DNA from: Eubacterium sp.
GTDB taxonomy: Bacteria; Bacillota; Clostridia; Lachnospirales; Lachnospiraceae
DNA: 6,394 nt
Direction of reading: 5' to 3'
NCBI GenBank assembly: GCA_020844525.1
Contig: JAJGAH010000155.1
Coordinates: 1-6,394, forward strand
Below the pieces are notes generated by a model, which worked only from the letters and a program-made list of their open reading frames with translations, had not been told where the DNA came from and ran no database searches. Of this stretch, positions 1-5,232 are shown piece after piece. Position 1 is the stretch's first letter. Each line of letters opens with the position of its first letter. A program made the position numbers and the translations under genes.

Positions 1-201
1 ATTCGTTCCCGACACAGAACGCAGTTCAAAGATATCATCTTCCAAAAACATACTTAGTGGAGCCCTGGCCTCATTACCGAGCATTTCCAGGCGGTGCAGA
101 TCTGATACTACCTTTGCCTTCATTTTTGTGTCCAATTTCCGGATGAAATCGGCAACCGGTTTACTCCCATCGTCTTCCCGATAAAAATTAACACTAAACA
201 T
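1..201 (-). CDS. RelE/HigB-like (phage Gp49-like) toxin, partial
   Basis: The reverse strand reads open from an ATG at 201-199 to the window edge: 67 codons, with the C-terminal part missing. The protein begins MFSVNFYREDDGSKPVADFI and later has the run PLSMFLEDDIFELRSVSG. That PLS..L.D.IFELR...G pattern is what I know from the Gp49-like/HigB toxins (PF05973, RelE/ParE superfamily). Those act as ribosome-dependent mRNA interferases and are neutralised by an HTH antitoxin. The start is firm: GGAGGA (reverse complement of 207-212) lies 5 nt upstream of the ATG, and a promoter is visible behind it. In this family the toxin gene usually precedes the antitoxin gene, so the antitoxin would lie beyond the left edge and cannot be seen. 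The gene is divergent from dgkA and probably accessory, acquired DNA. The catalytic C-terminal residues are outside the window, so activity cannot be judged. Confidence 0.75.
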   Translation of the reverse strand, partial: MFSVNFYREDDGSKPVADFIRKLDTKMKAKVVSDLHRLEMLGNEARAPLSMFLEDDIFELRSVSGTN

Positions 202-228
202 GGTGGTCCTCCAAATTATGTTATATAT

Positions 229-256
229 AGCATATCAAAAATGGGATATAAGTCAA
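229..256 (-). promoter_or_regulatory. Sigma-A-type promoter for the toxin gene
   Basis: On the reverse strand TTGACT (256-251) is followed after 16 nt by TATGCT (234-229), giving a predicted start near 222 and a leader of about 20 nt that contains the GGAGGA site. The TATATATA-rich sequence overlapping the -10 side could serve as an autoregulatory operator, as toxin-antitoxin promoters usually have one, but I could not find a clean palindrome there. Confidence 0.6.
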
Positions 257-287
257 TACCGACAATAAATCCATTGTTCTGGCTGCG

Positions 288-316
288 TTGAATTGTTCTG
301 GCGCCGGTGCTATAAT
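288..316 (+). promoter_or_regulatory. Strong extended -10 promoter for dgkA
   Basis: TTGAAT (288-293), a 17-nt spacer and a consensus TATAAT (311-316) preceded by TG at 308-309 (TGCTATAAT) make an extended -10 sigma-A promoter. Predicted transcription start is near 323, giving a leader of about 70 nt before the dgkA ATG. The -10 sits inside a perfect 15-bp palindrome (309-323), and the -35 lies between two copies of an 11-bp direct repeat, so repression by a dimeric regulator is plausible. Confidence 0.75.
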
Positions 317-323
317 TTATAGC
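309..323. repeat. Palindrome overlapping the dgkA -10 box
   Basis: GCTATAATTTATAGC has 7-bp arms around a single central T at 316. It covers the whole TATAAT hexamer and the predicted start site. This placement is typical of an operator, but the sequence could equally be a chance product of an AT-rich -10 region. No cognate regulator is encoded in the window. Confidence 0.5.
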
Positions 324-395
324 AGAATATATCGAAGTCGCAGAATCCGGCACAGAACAATGATCGTGCCAGGAAGAGGAATCTCTTTTAATATT

Positions 396-761
396 ATGAA
401 GAATATTATTAGGAAAAGTCCCTTATATAAAAGCTTCGGATATGCCTTTCAGGGTATATGGGCATGTATACGCAAAGAGCGCAATATTAAAATCCATCTT
501 GGCATGATGACCCTCGTTATTATCGCAGGCGCTATTCTCCGGATCAGTATCACGGAATGGTGCATTTGTATGGTTCTCTTTGCACTGGTCATCAGTCTGG
601 AAATTGTCAATACAGCGATTGAAGCCTGTGTGGACCTGGTTTCCGAGGAAAGGCGCCCTCTTGCAAAACTGGCGAAGGATGCGGCTGCCGGTGCGGTGCT
701 CGTATCCGCGATCTTTGCAGCGATCATCGGTCTGATTATTTTCGTTCCGAAGGTTTTATGA
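396..761 (+). CDS. dgkA: Diacylglycerol/undecaprenol kinase (DgkA family)
   Basis: A 121-residue integral membrane lipid kinase of the prokaryotic DAGK family (PF01219), which phosphorylates diacylglycerol or, in Gram-positives, mainly undecaprenol for cell-wall carrier recycling. The signature EIVNTAIEACVD is present with E69, N72, E76 and D80. E28 and the KDAAAGAV stretch (K94, D95) also fit the catalytic positions of this family. Three membrane segments fall at about 35-51, 55-75 and 97-116. The frame stays open upstream to a TTG at 288, but the family match begins at the ATG at 396, which gives the usual length of about 120. The only Shine-Dalgarno-like sequence, AGGAAGAGG (371-379), is 16 nt away, so initiation looks weak or unusual. 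The gene has its own promoter and appears monocistronic. In many Firmicutes it instead sits in the ybeY-dgkA-cdd-era cluster. Lipid preference cannot be read from the sequence. Confidence 0.93.
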   Translation: MKNIIRKSPLYKSFGYAFQGIWACIRKERNIKIHLGMMTLVIIAGAILRISITEWCICMVLFALVISLEIVNTAIEACVDLVSEERRPLAKLAKDAAAGAVLVSAIFAAIIGLIIFVPKVL

Positions 762-774
762 ATCACAAACCCTG

Positions 775-799
775 ACAAGAAAACGAATCTTGTGTTTTA
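775..799 (+). terminator. Weak candidate terminator after dgkA
   Basis: ACAAGA (775-780), a 7-nt loop and TCTTGT (788-793) form a 6-bp stem that starts 14 nt after the dgkA stop codon and is followed by GTTTTA. The stem is AT-rich and short, so termination would be partial at best. No stronger hairpin is seen between dgkA and the next gene. Confidence 0.35.
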
Positions 800-858
800 T
801 ATACAAATAATATATTAATGATATTGATGTCAAAAGCTATATGCACACGAAATTCTCT

Positions 859-888
859 TAAACATCAGCCTTTTGACCACGATATCAT
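859..888 (+). promoter_or_regulatory. Tentative promoter for the phasin-like gene
   Basis: The 155-bp gap 762-916 is strongly AT-rich. The best pair I could place is TAAACA (859-864), an 18-nt spacer and TATCAT (883-888), with a start near 895 just before the ribosome binding site. TTGACC at 873-878 paired with TATATA at 895-900 is closer in sequence but would start transcription inside the ribosome binding site. Neither is strong, and read-through from dgkA is possible. Confidence 0.25.
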
Positions 889-916
889 ATTAAATATATA
901 AAAGGAGGAAAAGGCA

Positions 917-1351
917 ATGAGTGATGATTTCAAATTAACGGATACATTTCGCAATGTATTTCTGGCAGGTGTCGGCGCAGTTGCCGTAGGTGCCGAGAAA
1001 TCCAAGGCTCTGATTGACACTCTGGTGGAAAAGGGAGAAATTACTGTTGAGCAGGGCAAGGTCCTCAATCAGGAGCTGAAGCACAAGATCGACACGACTA
1101 CGGACAATATCAAGACAAAGGCACAGGCAAATGCAGACGCCATGCGTGCGGCTGCTGCAGTTCCGAAGGGAAATGATTTTTCTGCTATGCTGAACAAGCT
1201 GACACCGGAGCAGATGGAAGCGCTGAAGGAACAGCTTGCAGCAAAGCAGGCTGACGCAGCATCTGACACTGCGGAGAAAACAGCCGCGGAGAAAGAAGAT
1301 GCCTCTGATGCTGCTAATGGAGCTGACGCAGAAGAAACCGGGAAGGAATAA
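917..1351 (+). CDS. Phasin-family-like small helical protein
   Basis: A 144-residue protein resembling the small Firmicutes 'phasin family'/PHA synthesis regulator proteins (COG3937). The recognisable part is residues 11-60: FRNVFLAGVGAVAVGAEKSK, then LVEKGEITVEQGKVLNQEL. A short apolar Gly/Ala stretch (14-26) is followed by an amphipathic helix suited to binding a granule or membrane surface. Residues 60-107 continue helical. From about 108 to the end the chain is a low-complexity Ala/Glu/Asp/Lys tail and probably disordered. There is no signal peptide. The start is well supported by AAGGAGG (902-908), 8 nt before the ATG. The gene lies upstream of an AarF/UbiB kinase in the same direction, a pairing I know from other Clostridia. 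No polyhydroxyalkanoate synthase is in the window, so a storage-granule role is not shown. The protein could instead be a partner or membrane adaptor of the kinase. Confidence 0.75.
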   Translation: MSDDFKLTDTFRNVFLAGVGAVAVGAEKSKALIDTLVEKGEITVEQGKVLNQELKHKIDTTTDNIKTKAQANADAMRAAAAVPKGNDFSAMLNKLTPEQMEALKEQLAAKQADAASDTAEKTAAEKEDASDAANGADAEETGKE

Positions 1352-1370
1352 ACAGCATCTGACCATACGG

Positions 1371-1548
1371 CAGAACGTCTATCATACGTTTCTGGCGGCA
1401 CGGTTATAAGATGCATCCGGCAGTACATCCGGATGCCATGAACACTGAAATGCAACGAAAAGTCCGAAGCACTGTCTGTTCTGCCCAGCATGATGGGCAG
1501 CGGCAACAGATTTCGGGCTTTTCTGATATATACAGATATATAGTCAGA
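1371..1548 (+). ncRNA. Structured intergenic region with four stem-loops
   Basis: The 278-bp gap between the phasin-like gene and the kinase gene holds no credible gene but folds into consecutive hairpins. Hairpin 1 pairs CAGAACGT (1371-1378) with ACGTTTCTG (1386-1394), with one bulge. Hairpin 2 is a perfect 8-bp GCATCCGG/CCGGATGC (1413-1420/1429-1436). Hairpin 3 is nested: an outer stem GAAAAGTCCGAA (1457-1468) with TTCGGGCTTTTC (1512-1523), 12 bp with one G-U; then TCTGTT/AACAGA (1475-1480/1505-1510); then CTGCCCA/TGGGCAG (1481-1487/1494-1500), with a CGGC bulge. Hairpin 4 pairs TCTGATATATA (1522-1532) with TATATAGTCAGA (1537-1548), 11 bp with one bulged G. It may be an attenuator or cis-regulatory leader for the kinase gene, a processed 3' end of the phasin mRNA, or a small RNA. 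I recognise no known riboswitch or T-box motif. Confidence 0.5.
1457..1523. terminator. Possible bidirectional terminator in the phasin-kinase gap
   Basis: The outer stem of hairpin 3 has an A-run at its 5' foot (AAAAGTCCGAA) and a T-run at its 3' foot (TTCGGGCTTTT), the usual architecture of a terminator usable on either strand. The T-run is short (four) and is partly consumed by the stem. The interior is long (1469-1511) and carries its own 13-bp two-part stem. If it works it would end the phasin transcript about 170 nt after the stop codon and leave the kinase gene needing its own promoter or read-through. Confidence 0.4.
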
Positions 1549-1629
1549 CAGGAAAACAGATGTCGCATAAGAGCGGTAAAAAATTGTGACAGACTGCATA
1601 CATGAATCATATGACATGTGAGAATAGTA

Positions 1630-3309
1630 ATGAATCATACAGAAGAATTCGATAACAGCCATTCCGCACAGCAAAAAGAAGCCGGAGACAACCCACAGTA
1701 CGAACAGGCTTCCTCACAGGGTACTTCACGAAAAACTGATCACACCTCCAGGCTTCGGGAGATCACCGATATTCTCCGCAGAAATAAAATCTTCCGTGGT
1801 GTCACGCCTGAGAAACTGCGCATCGTTCTGGAGGAGCTGGGCCCGACCTACATCAAGCTTGGACAGATCATGTCCCTGCACTCCGATATTCTGCCCAGAG
1901 AATACTGCACCGAGCTGATGAAGCTCAATTCTGAAGTTACGCCAATGCCCTTCTCTGACGTCATTTCTGTCATTGAGGAATCCTATGGCGAAGCATGGAC
2001 AGAAATTTTCGAGAGCATTGAGCCGGTTTCACTGGGATCCGCCTCGATCGCCCAGGTACACCGGGCACGCCTGAAGACCGGTGAGGACGTCATCATCAAG
2101 GTCCAGAGAAGAGGTATCTATGACACGATGTCCCGTGACATCCGCCTGCTGCACAAGGCAGTACGGCTGCTTCCTTCCATCGGCGGCCTGAAAAACGTCG
2201 TAGACCTTGGCCAGATTCTGGATGAGCTCTGGTCGGTTGCCCAGGAGGAAATGAATTTTCTGAAGGAAGCAGACAATATGGAGGAGTTTGCCCGGCTGAA
2301 CAGGGATGTCGCCTTTGTCGGCGCCCCAAAGCTTTACCGGCAGTACACCACCTCACAGGTGCTCGTCATGGAATATATCGATGGTCTGTCGATCACGGAC
2401 AAAGACAGGCTTCTGGAGCAGGGATATGATCTCCACGAAATCGGTGCCAAGCTGGTGGACAACTTCATCAAGCAGGTCATCGAGGACGGATTTTTCCATG
2501 CAGATCCTCATCCGGGCAATCTCCGAATCCGAGGCGGAAAGATCATCTGGATTGACATGGGCATGATGGGACGGCTCACCAACCAGGAACGCGGCCTTCT
2601 GGAGGAAGCCGTACGGGGTATTGCCGACCACGATGTGTCACGCGTGGAAAATGCCGTCCTTTCGCTGGCTGATTTCCGCAAGGGAAAGCCGGACCGCGAG
2701 CAGCTCTATCAGGATCTGCGGGATATCCTGCAGCAGTACGGCGATACCGATATTGCGGGCATTGACATTGCCGATTTCTTCATGGATGTTATGGATGCCA
2801 TGAAGAAAAATAAAATCACCATGCCACACGGGATGACGATGCTTGCGAGGGGTCTCACCCATATGGAGGGTGACCTTGCGGAGATCAGCCCGGATATCAA
2901 CATGGCAGAGATCGCTGCTGCCAGAATGTCGCAGTCCAAGATGCAGCATCTGGACTGGAAGGAGCTTCTGCAGCATGGCGGTGAGGACCTCTATAAGTCG
3001 ACACGGGACATAATAAAAATCCCGTCCCTGACCAGCCGTATCATGAAAGAATATCTGAATGGTCAGAGCCGGGTAAATCTGGAGCTGAAGACTTCAAAAA
3101 ATCTGGCCTGGCTGCTGCGGAAGCTGGTGCAGAACCTGGTCATCGGTCTCTGGGTATCGGCCCTGCTGATTTCCTCAAGCATTCTGTGTCTCACCGATCT
3201 GAAGCCGAAGGTCCTGCACATGCCGCTGCTCGGTTTTCTGGGATACGCCGCAGCCGGCGCTATTGTCTGCTTTGTCGTCATCCGCCATTTTCTTACAAAA
3301 CCGAAGTGA
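1630..3309 (+). CDS. AarF/UbiB (ABC1) family atypical kinase
   Basis: A 559-residue member of the UbiB/ADCK/AarF protein-kinase-like family (PF03109). Motifs appear in order: LGPTYIKLGQ (KxGQ at 76-79), the Ala-rich loop ASIAQVH (138-144) in place of a Gly-rich loop, the ATP-site lysine in VIIKVQ (K157), the ExD-region motif EMNFLKEADN (207-216), the hinge VMEYIDG, the catalytic loop HADPHPGN (290-297), and DMGMMGRL (D309) replacing DFG. Two hydrophobic C-terminal helices (about 502-521 and 532-555) anchor it in the membrane. Family members support ubiquinone synthesis or isoprenoid-lipid handling as ATPases rather than classical protein kinases. In a clostridium lacking ubiquinone the substrate is unknown. 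Residues 1-40 are polar and poorly conserved. The start is uncertain: ATG 1630 has only GTGAGA (1618-1623) as a weak ribosome site, and an in-frame GTG at 1618 has none. A stem-loop-rich leader precedes it. Confidence 0.9.
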   Translation: MNHTEEFDNSHSAQQKEAGDNPQYEQASSQGTSRKTDHTSRLREITDILRRNKIFRGVTPEKLRIVLEELGPTYIKLGQIMSLHSDILPREYCTELMKLNSEVTPMPFSDVISVIEESYGEAWTEIFESIEPVSLGSASIAQVHRARLKTGEDVIIKVQRRGIYDTMSRDIRLLHKAVRLLPSIGGLKNVVDLGQILDELWSVAQEEMNFLKEADNMEEFARLNRDVAFVGAPKLYRQYTTSQVLVMEYIDGLSITDKDRLLEQGYDLHEIGAKLVDNFIKQVIEDGFFHADPHPGNLRIRGGKIIWIDMGMMGRLTNQERGLLEEAVRGIADHDVSRVENAVLSLADFRKGKPDREQLYQDLRDILQQYGDTDIAGIDIADFFMDVMDAMKKNKITMPHGMTMLARGLTHMEGDLAEISPDINMAEIAAARMSQSKMQHLDWKELLQHGGEDLYKSTRDIIKIPSLTSRIMKEYLNGQSRVNLELKTSKNLAWLLRKLVQNLVIGLWVSALLISSSILCLTDLKPKVLHMPLLGFLGYAAAGAIVCFVVIRHFLTKPK

Positions 3310-3336
3310 AACAAAAATAAAAACCGAAGTGAAACA
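3297..3336. repeat. Tandem duplication at the kinase gene stop codon
   Basis: The 17-bp sequence AAAACCGAAGTGAAACA occurs at 3297-3313 and again at 3320-3336, a 23-bp period. The first copy contains the last two codons and the TGA stop of the kinase gene. The second is a non-coding copy between the stop and the terminator. It looks like a recent slippage or unequal-exchange duplication. Confidence 0.8.
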
Positions 3337-3337
3337 C

Positions 3338-3384
3338 CACAGGCCGCTGATACCAGATACAGTATCAGCGGCCTGTGTTATTTT
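3338..3384. terminator. Strong Rho-independent terminator between convergent genes
   Basis: A perfect 16-bp stem, CACAGGCCGCTGATAC (3338-3353) and GTATCAGCGGCCTGTG (3362-3377), with an 8-nt loop, is followed by TTATTTT (3378-3384) on the plus strand. It ends the kinase transcript 28 nt after its stop. On the minus strand the stem is followed by GTGTTTCACTTCGG and then T-rich sequence, so it may also stop the leftward recN transcript, though less efficiently and about 140 nt after the recN stop codon. Confidence 0.92.
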
Positions 3385-3488
3385 AAGTAATATTTAAAAG
3401 TAAATGTTTTAGAAATTGTCATTAAATTCGAACATTTGCAGACATGCCAGCAGTACCTGGTGCTGAGATTTTCCTATAAAACGGACAA

Positions 3489-3532
3489 GTCAGGTTATAT
3501 AGTTTCAAGGGTCAGGTTATGGAGTTTCAAGG
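3489..3532. repeat. 22-bp tandem duplication at the recN stop codon
   Basis: Two adjacent 22-bp units, 3489-3510 and 3511-3532, both begin GTCAGGTTAT and end AGTTTCAAGG, differing only at two central positions (AT versus GG). The right unit holds the last codons and the TAA stop of recN (3517-3519). The left unit is a non-coding copy just downstream. Apart from the flanking terminator, the stretch 3385-3488 contains no feature I can support. Confidence 0.85.
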
Positions 3533-5205
3533 CTCTGCTTTTTCTTCTCTGCCAGCTGCTTCATCTCTCTTGCATTGTCCCGTACTGCCTGCGTGATTTC
3601 TGCGCCGCCAAGAATCCTTGCGAGTTCCTCCACAGATTCACCTGCATCAAGCTCCCGGATTCTGGAGATCGTGGATGCATTTTCAACGCTCTTGGCGATT
3701 TCAAAATGATGGTCTGCCATGGCGGCAATCTGCGCGAGATGAGTAATGCAGATCACCTGATGGTTTCTTCCGATCTTCGCCATCTTTTCTGAAACCTTCT
3801 GTGCGGTCCTCCCGCTGATACCGGTATCAATCTCATCAAAAATCAGTGTCTCCGTGGCATCCTTGTCTGCCAGCAGGGTCTTTATCGCCAGCATGATCCG
3901 GGAAAGCTCACCGCCGGACACAACATCCGCCAGCGGCCTTACCGATTCTCCGGGGTTTGTCGAGATCATGAACGTAATGGCGTCACGTCCCCTGGGGCCG
4001 TAATGCTCTGTCTTCTGAAACTGTATCTCAAAATCCACCGAGAGAAAATTCAGGTCCTTCAGTCCGGCACGGATGCCTTCGGACAGCTCTTCGGCAACCG
4101 CCTGCCGCTGTTCTGTCAGAGCCTGGCAGTCCCTTTCGAGCGCCTGCTGCGCTTTTTCTTTCTTCTGGATCAGCTCCTGCTTCTGCTGATCAAAGTTCTC
4201 CATCCTGGAGAGCTTATTCTTCTGCTGGTCCAGATAGGCAAGGATATCTGCCGTTGTCTTTCCGTATTTTGCCTTCAGATTGTTGATCAGGTCCAGCCGC
4301 TGCTCTGTCTGAAAGAATTCCTCCTCGGAGAAGGTGAACTCTGAGAGATACTCAGACACCTCCCGGTTGAAATCATTGAGCAGATTGTCGATGTCGGATA
4401 TGCTGGCGGACAGGCCTGAAAGCGTCTCGTCATATTCCGCGACCTGGGAGAGCTCCCGGACGGCACGTCCGGTCATGTCTCCAGCCCCCTCTTCATAACC
4501 AGTCAGCTGATGCACCTGGTTCAGGGCCTCGGCGATCTTTTTGCTGTTCGACATGAGCCGGTACCGCTTCTCAAGGTCCTCCTCTTCTCCGGGAACAAGT
4601 GCGGCATCCTCAATTTCCTGTATCTCGTACTTCAGAAAAGACAGCTCTCTCTCCCGCTCCTTGTCATCGATTTCATAGGCTTTCAGTTCCTCGCAGATCC
4701 CCCGGTAGGCACTCCAGGACACCTGGACCCTCGCAAGCGGTCCGGCAATCCGGTCCTTTCCGTAGGCGTCCAGGATTTCCAGCTGATTTTCGGGATACAG
4801 AAGCTTCTGGTGCTCGTGCTGGCCATGAATATCCAGCAGGAGAGAGGAAATCGTCCGGATTTTTGACGCTGTTGTCATCTCACCATTGAGGCGGCATACG
4901 CTTCTGCCATCTGTAAACTTGCGGCTGATGATCAGCTGTCCGTCCTCCACATCCACATCCATCTCCTTCAGTCTGCGGATGATTTCAGGGTTCTCAATCT
5001 GAAAGGCAAGTTCAACCAGACAGCTCTGTGCCCCCTTCCGGAGCATGTCCTTCTGCATCTTGTGTCCAAGTGCCAGATTGATAGAGCCGATCAGAATGGA
5101 CTTACCTGCGCCGGTCTCTCCTGTCAGGATATTCAGACCGGGGCCGAAGTTCACATCTGCCTCATCGATCAGCGCCAGATTTTTTACATGAAGCTCTGTC
5201 AGCAT
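3517..5205 (-). CDS. recN: DNA repair protein RecN
   Basis: A 562-residue SMC-like ATPase that helps repair DNA double-strand breaks by engaging broken ends and promoting RecA-dependent recombination in the cytoplasm. The N-terminal half-domain has Walker A GETGAGKS (29-36) and the RecN-typical start MLTELHVKNLALIDEADVNF. Long Glu/Lys/Gln-rich helices through the middle (about 150-400) fit the antiparallel coiled-coil arms. The C-terminal half has the ABC signature VSGGELSR (429-436), Walker B TLIFDE (453-458) with DTGISGRTAQ after it, and the H-loop ITHLAQIA (His489). Length is normal for the family. The start is supported by AGGAGG (reverse complement of 5215-5220), 9 nt upstream, with a second GGAGG directly abutting the ATG. 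It lies 27 nt behind argR and is probably co-transcribed from nadK. No LexA-type operator is seen in the short argR-recN gap, so any SOS control would have to act further upstream. Confidence 0.97.
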   Translation of the reverse strand: MLTELHVKNLALIDEADVNFGPGLNILTGETGAGKSILIGSINLALGHKMQKDMLRKGAQSCLVELAFQIENPEIIRRLKEMDVDVEDGQLIISRKFTDGRSVCRLNGEMTTASKIRTISSLLLDIHGQHEHQKLLYPENQLEILDAYGKDRIAGPLARVQVSWSAYRGICEELKAYEIDDKERERELSFLKYEIQEIEDAALVPGEEEDLEKRYRLMSNSKKIAEALNQVHQLTGYEEGAGDMTGRAVRELSQVAEYDETLSGLSASISDIDNLLNDFNREVSEYLSEFTFSEEEFFQTEQRLDLINNLKAKYGKTTADILAYLDQQKNKLSRMENFDQQKQELIQKKEKAQQALERDCQALTEQRQAVAEELSEGIRAGLKDLNFLSVDFEIQFQKTEHYGPRGRDAITFMISTNPGESVRPLADVVSGGELSRIMLAIKTLLADKDATETLIFDEIDTGISGRTAQKVSEKMAKIGRNHQVICITHLAQIAAMADHHFEIAKSVENASTISRIRELDAGESVEELARILGGAEITQAVRDNAREMKQLAEKKKQSLETP

Positions 5206-5232
5206 CCTCCATTTCCTCCTGTATTCAGATCG

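Larger units (their letters stand above)
273..361. repeat. Three copies of ATTGTTCTG around the dgkA promoter
   Basis: ATTGTTCTGGC occurs twice in direct orientation (273-283 and 292-302, 19 bp apart). A third ATTGTTCTG is inverted at 353-361 (CAGAACAAT on the plus strand). The second and third copies belong to a longer imperfect inverted repeat: ATTGTTCTG-GC-GCCGG (292-307) against CCGGC-A-CAGAACAAT (347-361). It encloses the -10 box and the predicted start site. The 70-bp span 292-361 therefore has terminal inverted repeats. It could be a regulator-binding array, or the remnant of a very short palindromic element that happens to carry the promoter. Confidence 0.6.

Noticed and set aside
288..395. 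N-terminal extension of dgkA from a TTG start at 288
   Set aside because: It overlaps the -35 and -10 boxes, has no ribosome site, and adds 36 residues absent from the family, whose normal length is matched from 396.
1411..1605. 64-codon plus-strand open frame in the phasin-kinase gap
   Set aside because: It has no ribosome binding site, unlikely composition, and covers hairpins 2-4. It looks like non-coding structured DNA.
1352..1617. T-box or known riboswitch leader for the kinase gene
   Set aside because: No T-box AGGGTGGNACCGCG-type sequence or other conserved riboswitch core was found. Only the stem-loops can be supported.
1601..1618. ARG-box-like CATGAATCATATGACATG before the kinase gene
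   Set aside because: It matches the Gram-positive ARG box consensus at only about two thirds of positions, mostly in the first half, and has no second box nearby.
1069..1674. Long minus-strand open frame opposite the phasin-like gene and the gap
   Set aside because: It is the antisense shadow of an Ala/Ser-biased coding region, with no start signal and no recognisable family.
3402..3437. AAATGTT/AACATTT inverted repeat and a GAAC half-site in the recN downstream region
   Set aside because: The arms are 7 bp, AT-only apart from one pair, and separated by 22 nt. There is no full LexA-type GAAC-N4-GTTC site, so this is expected by chance in AT-rich sequence.
3436..3792. Plus-strand open frame overlapping the recN 3' end
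   Set aside because: Most of it is antisense to recN, it lacks a ribosome site, and it has Cys/Leu-rich shadow composition.
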